From positions 87,803 through 151,802 of the forward strand of contig CAKSWT010000007.1 of the NCBI GenBank assembly GCA_934512135.1: a stretch of DNA of 64,000 nt. The letters are read 5' to 3'. The stretch's first letter is position 1, and the number at the start of each line of letters is the position of its first letter. Source of the DNA: an uncultured Oscillospiraceae bacterium (GTDB lineage: Bacteria; Bacillota; Clostridia; Oscillospirales; Oscillospiraceae). Below are positions 9,045 to 17,685 of this stretch, in pieces. A model generated the notes under the pieces. That model had not been told where the DNA came from. It saw only the letters and a list, made by a program, of their open reading frames with translations, and made no database searches. A program made the position numbers and the translations under genes.

Positions 9045-10406
9045 GTGTCTGATATCATTGCCGCTATCTCCACCGCCCTTGCCCCCTCGGGCATCGGCAT
9101 TATCCGCCTGTCCGGGCCAAATTGCGCCCCCTTGGCAGACCGGATCCTGACGCCGGTATTCGGTGTCCCCCTGGCCCAAGCCGCCCCCCGAAAGCTCTGC
9201 CTCTATGATCTCCGGGACCGCAGCGGGCGGGTGATTGACCGCATTCTCGCCGTCCAGACCCCCGGCCCCGCCAGCTACACCGGCGAGGATACCGTAGAGC
9301 TCCAGTGCCACGGGTCCCCGGCAGTGCTCACCGAGGCTCTGGCCCACCTGTTGGCCCAGGGCGCCCGGCAGGCCGGCCCCGGTGAATTTACAAAGCGGGC
9401 CTTTCTAAACGGCAGAATGGACCTGACCGCCGCAGAGGCGGTGATCGATCTCATTGAAGCGGAAACCGCCGACGCCGCCGCCAATGCCGCCGGTCAGGTG
9501 GGCGGCGCCCTTCTTCGAAAGCTCACCCCCGTCTATGATGCACTGGTGTCCGTGATGAGCCACTTTCACGCAGTTCTGGACTACCCGGACGAGGACATCG
9601 ATGCCTTCGATCTGGAGAATTACACCGCCCTGTTGTCCCGGCAGCGGTCCGTTCTGGAGGCTCTCCTTGCCACGGCAGCCCGTGGTCAGGTGGTAAAACA
9701 CGGCATCAAGGCCGTGATTCTCGGCCGCCCCAATGCGGGAAAATCCAGTCTGCTCAACGCCCTGGCCGGCTATGATCGGGTTATTGTCACGGAGATTCCC
9801 GGCACCACCCGGGATACCGTGGAGGAAAAAATCCACTTGGGCTCCCTGGTGCTCCGACTGATCGACACTGCGGGAATTCGAACCACCCAGGACCAGGTGG
9901 AGCAGATCGGCGTCACCCGCGCCCTGTGCGCCGCCCAGGAGGCAGATCTGGCGCTGGTGGTATTGGATGGCAGCCAGCCCTTGGGTGCAGAGGACCACCG
10001 TGCCATAGAGGCCGCCCGACAGGCCAAGCATGTGATCTGCGTTCTCAGCAAAGCGGATCTGCCCCAGGTGCTGATTCCGGAGCAGTTGGATTTCGATTCG
10101 GTTCTTCCGGTCTCCTCTCGAACCGGCCAGGGGCTGGAGGCCCTGACCTCCGCCGTGGAGAAGCTGTTTGCCTCCAACGTCCCCTGTGACGGAACACTGC
10201 TGACCAATCTCCGGCACCAGCGGGCCATCACCGTGGCCCGGGACGCCATGGACCGAACCCTTGCAGCCCTAAGCGCCGGCACCACCCCGGACGCCGTGCT
10301 GCTGGAGGTGGAGGAGGCCCTGGCAGCCATTGCCGATGTCACCGGCAAGTCCATGCGGGAGGACATTACAAATGACATCTTTTCCCGGTTCTGCGTCGGG
10401 AAATAA
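9045..10406 (+). CDS. mnmE: tRNA uridine-5-carboxymethylaminomethyl(34) synthesis GTPase MnmE
   Basis: This 453-aa GTPase works with MnmG to modify U34 of tRNAs. It has the N-terminal folate-binding domain (IAAISTALAPSGIGIIRLSG), a helical domain, an inserted G domain (P-loop GRPNAGKS at about 227-234, G3 DTAG) and the C-terminal CVGK with the reactive cysteine. I choose the GTG at 9045. AGGAAGAGG (9028-9036) is correctly spaced for it, whereas a GTG at 9036 would overlap the RBS. mnmG is not in the window. Confidence 0.96.
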   Translation: MSDIIAAISTALAPSGIGIIRLSGPNCAPLADRILTPVFGVPLAQAAPRKLCLYDLRDRSGRVIDRILAVQTPGPASYTGEDTVELQCHGSPAVLTEALAHLLAQGARQAGPGEFTKRAFLNGRMDLTAAEAVIDLIEAETADAAANAAGQVGGALLRKLTPVYDALVSVMSHFHAVLDYPDEDIDAFDLENYTALLSRQRSVLEALLATAARGQVVKHGIKAVILGRPNAGKSSLLNALAGYDRVIVTEIPGTTRDTVEEKIHLGSLVLRLIDTAGIRTTQDQVEQIGVTRALCAAQEADLALVVLDGSQPLGAEDHRAIEAARQAKHVICVLSKADLPQVLIPEQLDFDSVLPVSSRTGQGLEALTSAVEKLFASNVPCDGTLLTNLRHQRAITVARDAMDRTLAALSAGTTPDAVLLEVEEALAAIADVTGKSMREDITNDIFSRFCVGK

Positions 10407-10416
10407 GCGGTTTTCC

Positions 10417-10445
10417 TTGACATTGCTCCACAGGATGAGTATACT
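10417..10445 (+). promoter_or_regulatory. promoter of the acyl-CoA synthetase gene
   Basis: TTGACA, a 17-base spacer and TATACT begin 10 bases after the mnmE stop. A small hairpin (CGCAA/TTGCG) lies in the leader just before the RBS. Confidence 0.8.
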
Positions 10446-10510
10446 TACTTTTACGGAGTAAACCATTAACACTAAAAAGCGCAAAATTTCTTGCGAAAGG
10501 ATGCTGTCCT

Positions 10511-12160
10511 ATGCCTATTACGGATCTGCTGGAGCGCAACGCCAAGCTCTACGGCCAGGAAACCGCACTGGTAGAGATCAACCCGGAGATTCAGGAGAAG
10601 CGCCGCCTCACCTGGAAAGAATACGACCTGATTATGCCTGCCCCCACCACCGCCTACCGCCGGGAGATCACCTGGCAGGTCTTTGACGAAAAGGCGAACC
10701 GGGTGGCAAATTTTCTGTTGGACCGGGGCATCGGAGCAGGCAACAAGGTGGCGATTCTGCTGATGAACTGTCTGGAATTTCTGCCCATCTACTTTGGCAT
10801 TCTCAAAACCGGGGCCGTGGTGGTCCCGATGAATTTCCGTTTCTCCGCAGATGAGATCAAATACTGTCTGGAGCTTTCGGACACAGACGTGCTGCTCTTC
10901 GGCCCGGAGTTTATCGGCCGGGTGGAGGAGATTGCCGGAGAGATGGAGGACAGTCGGCTGCTGCTGTATGTAGGCGCCGGAATCTGTCCCACCTTTGCGG
11001 AAAACTATGACCAGCAGGTGGTGAACTTCTCCTCAGTGGCCCCGCTGGTGGCCATTGAGGACGAGGACGATGCGGCCATTTATTTCTCCTCGGGTACCAC
11101 CGGCTTTCCCAAGGCCATTCTGCACAATCACGAGAGCCTGATGCAGTCTGCCCGCATGGAGCAGAAGCATCACGGCACCACCCGAGAGGACTGCTTCCTG
11201 CTGATTCCCCCGCTATACCACACCGGCGCAAAAATGCACTGGTTCGGCTCTCTGATCTCCGGCTCCAAGGCCGTGCTGCTTAAGGGTACCACCCCCAAGG
11301 CCATTTTGGAGGCCGTCTCCCAGGAGAAATGCACCATCGTCTGGCTGCTGGTCCCCTGGGCCCAGGACCTGCTGGACGCCTTGGACCGTGGGGAGCTGCA
11401 TCTGGAGGACTACGAAACCAGCCAGTGGCGGCTGATGCATATCGGGGCCCAGCCGGTACCCCCTGCTCTGATTAAACGCTGGCTTCAGTACTTCCCTCAC
11501 CACAAATATGACACCAACTACGGCCTTTCCGAATCCACCGGCCCGGGCTGTGTCCATCTGGGAATGGACAACCTCAACAAGGTGGGCGCCATTGGCGTGC
11601 CGGGCTACGGCTGGCAGTGCCGGATTGTGAAGGAGGACGGCGTGACCCCGGTTTCCCAGGGGCAGGTGGGCGAGCTGTGCGTCAAGGGTCCCGGCGTTAT
11701 GACCTGTTACTACCACGACCCCCAGGCCACCGCCCAGGTCCTCTCCCCGGAGGGCTGGCTCCGCACCGGTGACATGGCCATGCAGGACGCCGACGGCTTC
11801 TACTTCCTGGTGGACCGGAAAAAAGACGTGATTATCTCCGGCGGTGAGAACATCTACCCGGTGCAGATTGAGGACTTCCTCCGGACCAACCTGGCAATCA
11901 AGGACGCCGCCGTCATCGGAATGCCGGATCTCCGGCTGGGCGAGATCACCGCCGCCATCATTGAGGTGAAGGCCGGCTATCAGCTCACCGAAGAGGAGGT
12001 CCGCCGATTCTGCATGGAGCTCCCCCGCTATAAGCGTCCCCGAAAGATTATCTTCGCGGCGGTCCCCCGGAACGCCACCGGAAAAATCGAAAAGCCAAAG
12101 CTCCGGACCATCTACTGTGTGGAAAATCTTGTAGCCGCCCAAAACGGCATCCGGCTGTAA
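10511..12160 (+). CDS. AMP-dependent acyl-CoA synthetase/ligase (ANL family)
   Basis: The 549-aa ligase activates a carboxylic acid with ATP and CoA through an acyl-AMP. Motifs seen are the P-loop YFSSGTTGFPKA, YGLSESTG, and the A8/hinge block DRKKDVIISGGENIYP. The C-terminal catalytic lysine is in GKIEKPK. The N-terminus carries an extra segment (APTTAYRREITWQ) not typical of short acetate enzymes, so a medium-chain, aromatic or cyclic acid is likelier. It is a single gene with its own promoter and terminator. In bile-acid or aromatic pathways such a ligase makes the CoA thioester, but no substrate evidence exists here. Confidence 0.92.
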   Translation: MPITDLLERNAKLYGQETALVEINPEIQEKRRLTWKEYDLIMPAPTTAYRREITWQVFDEKANRVANFLLDRGIGAGNKVAILLMNCLEFLPIYFGILKTGAVVVPMNFRFSADEIKYCLELSDTDVLLFGPEFIGRVEEIAGEMEDSRLLLYVGAGICPTFAENYDQQVVNFSSVAPLVAIEDEDDAAIYFSSGTTGFPKAILHNHESLMQSARMEQKHHGTTREDCFLLIPPLYHTGAKMHWFGSLISGSKAVLLKGTTPKAILEAVSQEKCTIVWLLVPWAQDLLDALDRGELHLEDYETSQWRLMHIGAQPVPPALIKRWLQYFPHHKYDTNYGLSESTGPGCVHLGMDNLNKVGAIGVPGYGWQCRIVKEDGVTPVSQGQVGELCVKGPGVMTCYYHDPQATAQVLSPEGWLRTGDMAMQDADGFYFLVDRKKDVIISGGENIYPVQIEDFLRTNLAIKDAAVIGMPDLRLGEITAAIIEVKAGYQLTEEEVRRFCMELPRYKRPRKIIFAAVPRNATGKIEKPKLRTIYCVENLVAAQNGIRL

Positions 12161-12167
12161 CCGGCGC

Positions 12168-12199
12168 ATCGCCCCGTCTCCAGGACGGGGCGATTTTTT
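12168..12199 (+). terminator. terminator of the acyl-CoA synthetase gene
   Basis: An 11-bp stem ATCGCCCCGTC/GACGGGGCGAT is followed by TTTTT. Confidence 0.92.
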
Positions 12200-12288
12200 C
12201 CGACAGATTCCATTTTCCCACTTTTCCCCTTGGTCGGTTTGTGGTATACTAGCCATATCAGTGATTGTAATAACACAAGGAGGACATT

Positions 12289-12969
12289 ATGACCTATCAG
12301 GAAGCGTTTATTGAATTCATGGTTCGTTCCGGTGTATTGACCTTTGGCGATTTTACCACCAAATCCGGCCGTAAAACCCCTTATTTCATCAACACCGGCA
12401 ACTACAAAACCGGCGCCCAGGCAGATGCCCTGGGTAATTACTATGCCGCCTGTATCCACGAGCACCTGGCCGAGGCCGGCGGGGCAGACCTGCTCTTTGG
12501 TCCCGCCTACAAGGGCATTCCCCTGGCGGTCACCGCAGCGGCCAGCCTCTATCGGAACTACCAGGAGGACTACGCCTACTGCTTTAACCGCAAGGAGGCC
12601 AAGGACCACGGTGAGGGCGGCAATATGGTCGGCGCAAAGATCCACGCAGGGGACCGAGTCGCCATTGTGGAGGATGTGGTCACCGCCGGCACCGCAGTCC
12701 GGGAATCCATTGCCCTGTTCCAGGGGATCGCTCCGGTGAAGATCACTGCTCTGTTTGTCTCTGTGGACCGTATGGAGAAGGGAACCGGAGAACGCTCCGC
12801 CCTGGATGAGCTTCGGGAGGACTACGGTATCTCTGTCTTCCCCATTGTTACAGTGCGGCAGATCATCGACTATCTGCACAATCGGCCCATTGACGGAACC
12901 GTCTACATCGACGACGCCATGAAAGTCAAGATGGAAGCCTATCTTGACACCTATGGCGCCAAAGCATGA
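12289..12969 (+). CDS. pyrE: orotate phosphoribosyltransferase
   Basis: The 226-aa enzyme makes OMP from orotate and PRPP in pyrimidine synthesis. The PRPP-binding motif is VEDVVTAGTA; FGPAYKGIPLAV is the phosphate-binding loop. AAGGAGG precedes the ATG, and a TATACT -10 element is at 12245-12250 with a poor -35. Its stop overlaps the radC start by four bases. Other pyr genes are absent from the window. Confidence 0.96.
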   Translation: MTYQEAFIEFMVRSGVLTFGDFTTKSGRKTPYFINTGNYKTGAQADALGNYYAACIHEHLAEAGGADLLFGPAYKGIPLAVTAAASLYRNYQEDYAYCFNRKEAKDHGEGGNMVGAKIHAGDRVAIVEDVVTAGTAVRESIALFQGIAPVKITALFVSVDRMEKGTGERSALDELREDYGISVFPIVTVRQIIDYLHNRPIDGTVYIDDAMKVKMEAYLDTYGAKA

Positions 12970-13679
12970 CAGCCCCCGCCTCCCCGGACAGCGGGGCAAG
13001 GGATAACATCCACCAGGGTCACCGGGCCCGCCTCCGCCAGAGCTTTCTGGACCAGGGGCTGGATCCCCTCCCGGATGTAAATGTTCTGGAGCTGCTGCTG
13101 TTCTACGCCATTCCCCGGCAGGACACCAACCAAATTGCCCACCGGCTTATAGACACCTTCGGCTCCCTGGAGGATGTATTTGACGCTCCGGTGGAGGAGC
13201 TTGTGCGCCGAGGCGGTCTGACGGAGAATGCGGCCACCCTGATTAAGCTCACCATCGCCGTCACCCGCCGCTACCGGATCCGTCGGGCCAGCACTGACCT
13301 GATTATGAGCAATACCCAGAAATACGGCGCTTACCTGGTCCCCCAGTTTATTGGCGCCCGGGACGAAATGGTCTATATTATGGCTCTGGACGCCAAGTGC
13401 AAAATGCTGGGCTGCACCAAGCTCTTCACCGGCACCGTAAACACCTCCAGCCTGTATGTCCGCAGCGTGGTAGAGTATGCTCTGCGGATGAAGGCCACCT
13501 CTATTGTCCTGGCCCACAACCATACCAGCGGCGTGGCCGCTCCCTCCCAACAGGATTTGGCCATTACCATCCAGATTAAGGATGCCCTGGAGTTGGTGAG
13601 TATTTTTCTGGCCGACCACATCATCGTGGCAGATGACGACTTCGTTTCCCTGCTGGAAAGCGGCATGATGAGCCGCTGA
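12966..13679 (+). CDS. radC: RadC family JAB-domain protein
   Basis: The 237-aa protein has an N-terminal helix-hairpin-helix-like region and a C-terminal JAB/MPN metal-binding domain. The metal motif HNHTSGVAAPSQQD gives H184, H186 and D197. RadC proteins were named for DNA repair, but their biochemical role is still uncertain. It is coupled to pyrE by an ATGA overlap. No terminator was seen between it and the hsp20 promoter. Confidence 0.93.
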   Translation: MTAPASPDSGARDNIHQGHRARLRQSFLDQGLDPLPDVNVLELLLFYAIPRQDTNQIAHRLIDTFGSLEDVFDAPVEELVRRGGLTENAATLIKLTIAVTRRYRIRRASTDLIMSNTQKYGAYLVPQFIGARDEMVYIMALDAKCKMLGCTKLFTGTVNTSSLYVRSVVEYALRMKATSIVLAHNHTSGVAAPSQQDLAITIQIKDALELVSIFLADHIIVADDDFVSLLESGMMSR

Positions 13680-13708
13680 AAATCGTTTACAAATTGTTCA
13701 CCGCTTTT

Positions 13709-13735
13709 TTAGCACTCTCCCCTTGACAGTGCTAA
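13709..13735 (+). promoter_or_regulatory. CIRCE operator (HrcA site) for hsp20
   Basis: TTAGCACTC, nine bases, then CAGTGCTAA matches the CIRCE inverted repeat (TTAGCACTC-N9-GAGTGCTAA) with one mismatch. It covers the -35 box of the hsp20 promoter, as expected for HrcA repression. Confidence 0.93.
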
Positions 13736-13750
13736 GAATCGTGCTATACT
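13723..13750 (+). promoter_or_regulatory. hsp20 promoter
   Basis: TTGACA (inside the CIRCE right half) is separated by 16 bases from TATACT. The leader that follows is about 140 bases long. Confidence 0.88.
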
Positions 13751-13897
13751 GTAATTGAACTTAAGAGAGAGGGTTCCAGAAGGGACCGGATCTCAGGGTT
13801 CACTTCCGCAGACGCGGAAGGGCAACGCAGTTCGCCCCGAGAAGAAATGTTCTCCTCCCTCTACGAACCGAGAATTTTGAAATTGGAGGAATGACTT
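13751..13897 (+). promoter_or_regulatory. structured hsp20 5' leader, candidate RNA thermosensor
   Basis: The leader contains a perfect hairpin CTTCCGC/GCGGAAG (13803-13820). TCCTCC at 13853-13858 is the exact complement of the ribosome-binding site GGAGGA at 13885-13890. A competing GAGAA/TTCTC hairpin (13839-13854) partly overlaps the anti-SD. Alternative pairings that hide or free the RBS are therefore possible; temperature control is inference. Confidence 0.5.
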
Positions 13898-14332
13898 ATG
13901 TTGCCTAGCATTTTTGGTGAGAATTTGTTCGATGATATGTTTGATATGGACGCGATGTTTGGTCGCCACAACCCCCTGTATGGCAAGCATGCCAAGAACC
14001 TGATGAAGACCGATATTCGGGAAACCGATGACGCCTACCAGCTGGACGTGGATCTCCCCGGATTCAAGAAGGATGAAATCCATGTGGAGCTGGAGAATGG
14101 GTATTTGACCATCTCCGCCGAGAAGGGTCTGGACAAAGACGAGACCGACAAGGAAGGACGTTATATCCGTCAGGAGCGCTACGCCGGTGCCATGAGCCGG
14201 AGCTTCTACGTTGGGGAAAATCTCACGGTGGACGATATGAAGGCCAAGTTTGAAAACGGAATTCTTCAAATCTCCGTGCCCAAGAACACCACGAAGGTAC
14301 TGCCCCCCAAGAACACCCTGACCATTGAATAA
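13898..14332 (+). CDS. Hsp20/alpha-crystallin small heat-shock protein
   Basis: The 144-aa chaperone prevents aggregation of unfolding proteins without ATP. It has a short N-terminal arm, an alpha-crystallin domain (about 42-140, with DVDLPGFKKDEIHVELENG) and the closing NGILQISVPK block. The C-terminal tail is short (VLPPKNTLTIE). It is monocistronic with a CIRCE operator, a long leader and a strong terminator. HrcA control of an sHsp, rather than of groESL or dnaK only, is less common in Firmicutes. Confidence 0.95.
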   Translation: MLPSIFGENLFDDMFDMDAMFGRHNPLYGKHAKNLMKTDIRETDDAYQLDVDLPGFKKDEIHVELENGYLTISAEKGLDKDETDKEGRYIRQERYAGAMSRSFYVGENLTVDDMKAKFENGILQISVPKNTTKVLPPKNTLTIE

Positions 14333-14355
14333 TTTCATACGACTTTCCATGCTAA

Positions 14356-14383
14356 GGGCCGCCCCTTCGGGCGGCCCTTTTTC
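14356..14383 (+). terminator. hsp20 terminator
   Basis: GGGCCGCC/GGGCGGCCC hairpin with a CTT-type loop followed by TTTTT. Confidence 0.92.
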
Positions 14384-14403
14384 GCAGCCGTCCCGAAGAG
14401 CGG

Positions 14404-14432
14404 TTGCTATTTTTATCATTTTCCGTTATCAT
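14404..14432 (+). promoter_or_regulatory. promoter of the first lysR gene
   Basis: TTGCTA, a 17-base spacer and TATCAT lie about 50 bases ahead of the lysR start. Confidence 0.6.
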
Positions 14433-14483
14433 AATACCACAATCATTTGAACTCGTACCATTGACCAAAAAGGAGTCCTTGCC

Positions 14484-15485
14484 ATGGAACTTACGCAGCT
14501 TCGCTACTTTCAGGCCGCCGCCAAATATGAGCACATCACCCAGGCCGCGGCAGAGCTGTACACCTCTCAATCCTCCCTCAGCAAGACCATCGCCCGGCTG
14601 GAGCAGGAGCTGGGACAGACGCTATTCGACCGGGTCGGCAACCACATTCGTCTCAACAGCTCCGGGCGGCAGTTTTATCAGGCGGTGAATCTGATCCTCC
14701 AAACCCTGGATGACAGCGTGGCGGAGCTGAAGCAGGAGACCGGCTCGGTCTCCGTGGCCGCCTCTATGCCGGGGATTCTGCCGGACCTTATGGAGCGCTT
14801 CCGCAGCGATCATCCCAACGCCGCCGTGCTCCAGCGGCTGATGTCCGCCGAGGAGATGCTCCGGGAGCTCACCCGGTGCGAATTGGATTTGGCTGTGTCC
14901 CACCAGCCGCTGATCCACGACAGTGTGGACTGGAAGCCCCTGTACCGGGACGAGATCATCGCCGTGATCTCCAAAGCCCATCCCCTGGCAGGTCAGTCCT
15001 CCGTTCCCCTGTCCGTCTTGGCCCAGGAGCAGTTTGTGGCCAACAACGCCGGATTTGGCATCCAACAGCTGCTCAACCGGCTCTGCGCCCAGGCAGGCTT
15101 CCTCCCCCACATCACCCTGGAGTGCAACGAGCCGGAGCTGCTCTATAAAATCGTCGCCGGTAATCAGGCGGTGATGCTGACCCCAGCCCTGCCCTACCTG
15201 TGGAAGTCTCTGGCCATCAAGCCAGATCCGCCCTTTCAGTTCGTCACCGCCCTGCGCATCATCCAGCCGGACCCCACCGTGGAAATCGGCGTGGGCACCC
15301 TCACCGGACGAAAGCTCCTACCCACCGCCCAGGATTTTTACTGGCTGCTGGTCAACTCCTTTGCCAAGCTTCAGGCCGTCCGGGACAGCGGCAGGCCCAT
15401 CAGCCGGAAGGACCTGATGCAGGCCATTGCCTTTGTAAATCCGCTCAATCCCTTGGACCCCGGCCCCTCTCCCCAGGAAGTATGA
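14484..15485 (+). CDS. LysR family transcriptional regulator (upstream of NTF2 triplet)
   Basis: The 333-aa protein has an N-terminal winged HTH (MELTQLRYFQAAAKYEHITQ; AAELYTSQSSLSKTIARLEQ) and a periplasmic-binding-like effector domain (about 90-295). A C-terminal extension of about 35 residues goes beyond the usual 300-aa LysR. AAGGAG precedes the ATG. It reads in the same direction as the three NTF2-like genes 95 bases downstream and is the natural candidate to control them. The HTH is similar to that of the second LysR at 51626-52516. Confidence 0.93.
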   Translation: MELTQLRYFQAAAKYEHITQAAAELYTSQSSLSKTIARLEQELGQTLFDRVGNHIRLNSSGRQFYQAVNLILQTLDDSVAELKQETGSVSVAASMPGILPDLMERFRSDHPNAAVLQRLMSAEEMLRELTRCELDLAVSHQPLIHDSVDWKPLYRDEIIAVISKAHPLAGQSSVPLSVLAQEQFVANNAGFGIQQLLNRLCAQAGFLPHITLECNEPELLYKIVAGNQAVMLTPALPYLWKSLAIKPDPPFQFVTALRIIQPDPTVEIGVGTLTGRKLLPTAQDFYWLLVNSFAKLQAVRDSGRPISRKDLMQAIAFVNPLNPLDPGPSPQEV

Positions 15486-15492
15486 CTTTCAA

Positions 15493-15546
15493 GGAATGAT
15501 TCCATGCAAAAACGCGATTGTCACGACATGACTTCTCCGATATAAT
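15493..15546 (+). promoter_or_regulatory. promoter and dyad before the NTF2-like triplet
   Basis: TTGTCA (15518-15523), a 17-base spacer and TATAAT (15541-15546) form the promoter. GGAATGATTCC at 15493-15503, a short palindrome just upstream of the -35, is a candidate LysR operator. Confidence 0.7.
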
Positions 15547-15579
15547 GTGAAGTAATCTAAACAATAGGAGGTCAAGTCC

Positions 15580-16230
15580 ATGGAAATCAGCACCTTTGAA
15601 CTGGAACGGCTGCTGGAAAAACAGCTGGCACAGCGGGCCTGCCAAAACCTCATTGCCCGGTTCTGCCACCTGCATACCGCCCGCCGGGTGGAGGATATTA
15701 TGGCCATCTGGTCCGATGCCCCCGACGCCCGTCTGGAGCAGCCCTGGGGCGTCTACGACGGAAAGGAAAGCGTTCGCCGGTATTTCTCCCAGGAATGCCC
15801 CAACGACCCAGTGGCCCGCAAGGGCGATCTGCTCGTTGACGCTCTCAGCACCCCTGTCATCGAAGTGGCCACAGACGTGAAAACAGCCCGAGGCGCCTGG
15901 TTCTCCCAGGGCATTCGCACCGAGAAGAAAAACGGGGAGCCTCTCTGCAAATGGTACTGGACCAAGCAGGCTGTGGATTTTCGCCTGGAGGAGGGCCAGT
16001 GGAAGATCTGGCACATGGCCATCTTCCCCCTGCTGGAGGCAGACTACGAGACGCCTTGGTATGAGATGCCCAAGCTGACCCAGGCCGCCTTTGCCAAATA
16101 TCAGGCAGACCGCGGCCCCACCGCCCGGTATCTCTGGAGCTTCCACGAGGATAATCAGTATCCTCTGGGACATCCCGCCACACCCAAGCCCTATGACAAC
16201 TTCGACCTGGAAGTCGGCTATGGCTATTAA
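15580..16230 (+). CDS. NTF2/SnoaL-like protein A (first of three tandem paralogues)
   Basis: The 216-aa protein has an N-terminal helical pair (ERLLEKQLAQRACQNLIARF) and the alpha/beta cone pattern of the NTF2/SnoaL superfamily, with the conserved core TPVIEVA, then TARGAWFSQG and EGQWKIWHMAIFPLL. A C-terminal tail of about 50 residues extends beyond the usual 130-170 aa fold. Family members include ketosteroid isomerase, SnoaL cyclases and the bile-acid dehydratase BaiE, so isomerase or dehydratase chemistry on a cyclic substrate is plausible. It is the first gene of a three-gene operon downstream of a LysR gene. Spacing to the next gene is 13 bases. Confidence 0.85.
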   Translation: MEISTFELERLLEKQLAQRACQNLIARFCHLHTARRVEDIMAIWSDAPDARLEQPWGVYDGKESVRRYFSQECPNDPVARKGDLLVDALSTPVIEVATDVKTARGAWFSQGIRTEKKNGEPLCKWYWTKQAVDFRLEEGQWKIWHMAIFPLLEADYETPWYEMPKLTQAAFAKYQADRGPTARYLWSFHEDNQYPLGHPATPKPYDNFDLEVGYGY

Positions 16231-16243
16231 GGAGGGCAGCACA

Positions 16244-16894
16244 ATGATGACATATGATGAGATGTACCACGAGTACAAAAAGCTCGCAGCCGCAGACGAG
16301 ATCCGCAACCTGGTGTCCAACTACTGCTTTGAGCACAACTGCGCCCTGCAGATGCGCTACTTCCACAAGTGGTCCAAGCGGGAGGATATTCGCCACGAGA
16401 TGCCCTGGGGCAACACCACCGGCCACAAAAATCTGGAGTATAACAACCCCTGGCACGACGTAATTCGGCACCCTGACGATGCGGAAAATATGAAGGGCGG
16501 CGCCATGTTCATCCACTCCACCACCACCCCGGTGATCGAAGTGGCCGACGACCTGCTCTCTGCCCGTGCGGTATTCCTCTCCCCCGGCTTTGAGGGTGTG
16601 GCCGCCAAAAAGGGCGGCACTTGGGCCTACAGCAAATATGCCTACGAATTCCTCTATGAGGACGGCCAGTGGCGAGTCTGGAAGTGCCGGATTTTCCCGG
16701 TATTCCGCAACGACTACTTTGACGACTTCGGCAAGGTGGCCGAGGAAGACATGACCAAGATGGCCCATGTGGGAATGGAGGACTTCCACGCCTTCTTCCG
16801 CTATGGTCCTGACGTGATTATGCCCAGAAACGAGCCGGATCCTCCGCGGCCCTATGACGCATGGGCCCCGGGCTGGAATTTTGGAACGGACTAA
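16244..16894 (+). CDS. NTF2/SnoaL-like protein B (second of three)
   Basis: This 216-aa paralogue shares the core TPVIEVADDLLSARAVFLSPG and DGQWRVWKCRIFPVF with proteins A and C. I place the start at the first of two adjacent ATGs (16244) behind GGAGG; a longer upstream frame would overlap gene A and lacks an RBS. Aromatic and acidic residues are frequent in the N-terminal third (YFHKWSKREDIRHEMPWG), which would line the pocket. The function is not known. Having three unequal copies suggests a hetero-oligomer or successive substrates rather than dosage. Confidence 0.85.
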   Translation: MMTYDEMYHEYKKLAAADEIRNLVSNYCFEHNCALQMRYFHKWSKREDIRHEMPWGNTTGHKNLEYNNPWHDVIRHPDDAENMKGGAMFIHSTTTPVIEVADDLLSARAVFLSPGFEGVAAKKGGTWAYSKYAYEFLYEDGQWRVWKCRIFPVFRNDYFDDFGKVAEEDMTKMAHVGMEDFHAFFRYGPDVIMPRNEPDPPRPYDAWAPGWNFGTD

Positions 16895-16906
16895 GGAGGG
16901 ATTCTG

Positions 16907-17632
16907 ATGAACATGGATATCAATAAGGCCGCCCAGGCCGACGCCCAGAAGGCTGCCCCTGGAGAGCGCTTCAATCGGATCGAAAACCCCAAACGAACCC
17001 AGGAGGAAATGAGTCTCCAGTTCCAGCGGCTCAAGGCCGCCAGAACCTGTGAGAACCTGGCAGGCACCTTCTCCTACCTGTTCTCTGCCAACCGCATGGA
17101 GGAGTTGGCCGGTCTTTTCGCCCATACCCCCCAGGACAAAATCACCATGCCCTACGGCGTGTATCAGGGCGCCGACGCCGCACAGCGTTGCTTTGTAAAG
17201 GATATGGTAGATTTGGATGACCCCGACGAGGACCGCCGGGAGGCGCTGAAGGGCCGGATGATGATCTCCGACCTCTGCACTCCTCTGGTGGAGGTGGCCG
17301 GGGACGGAAAAACCGCCAAGGGCCTGTGGATTTCCCCCGGCCTGGAAGCTCACCGCACCGGTGACGGCAGCCAGGGCTGGTGGACTTGGTGCAAATTTTC
17401 CGTGGACTTCCTGCTGACGAAGGAGGGCTGGAAAATCTGGCACCTGGGCAAATATCTGTACTTCTCCACGGAGTACACCAAGAGCTGGGCCAAGTCTCCC
17501 AAGCACATTTTTGCCCCGGACTCCATCACCGCAGACGCTCCCGCTCCGGAAACCTATTACTATACCCCGGAGGCCGTCTATCCCGATGAGGAGCCTGCGA
17601 TTCCCGTGGCCTACGACACCTGGACCGACTAA
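16907..17632 (+). CDS. NTF2/SnoaL-like protein C (third of three)
   Basis: The 241-aa paralogue has a longer, charged N-terminus (about 35 residues before RLKAARTCENLAG) and the family core CTPLVEVAGDGKTAKGLWIS and EGWKIWHLGKYLYF. The C-terminus ends with acidic, proline-rich segments and PVAYDTWTD, matching the PYDxW-type tails of A and B. AGGAGG lies just after the stop of gene B. A long perfect hairpin terminates the operon. Confidence 0.85.
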   Translation: MNMDINKAAQADAQKAAPGERFNRIENPKRTQEEMSLQFQRLKAARTCENLAGTFSYLFSANRMEELAGLFAHTPQDKITMPYGVYQGADAAQRCFVKDMVDLDDPDEDRREALKGRMMISDLCTPLVEVAGDGKTAKGLWISPGLEAHRTGDGSQGWWTWCKFSVDFLLTKEGWKIWHLGKYLYFSTEYTKSWAKSPKHIFAPDSITADAPAPETYYYTPEAVYPDEEPAIPVAYDTWTD

Positions 17633-17636
17633 CCCG

Positions 17637-17685
17637 TGAAACAAAGTCCCTTGCGCTTCTCAAAAGCGCAAGGGACTTTGTTTCA
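17637..17685. terminator. bidirectional terminator between NTF2 triplet and amino-acid ABC operon
   Basis: A near-perfect stem of about 22 bp (TGAAACAAAGTCCCTTGCGC and its complement) has a short loop and A/T-rich flanks on both sides. It serves two convergent units, with the ABC ATPase gene ending one base beyond. Confidence 0.9.

Noticed and set aside
15580..17632. Assigning the NTF2 proteins as BaiE
   Set aside because: Only fold-level similarity can be seen. The proteins are longer than BaiE and lack bai neighbours, so no such name is justified.
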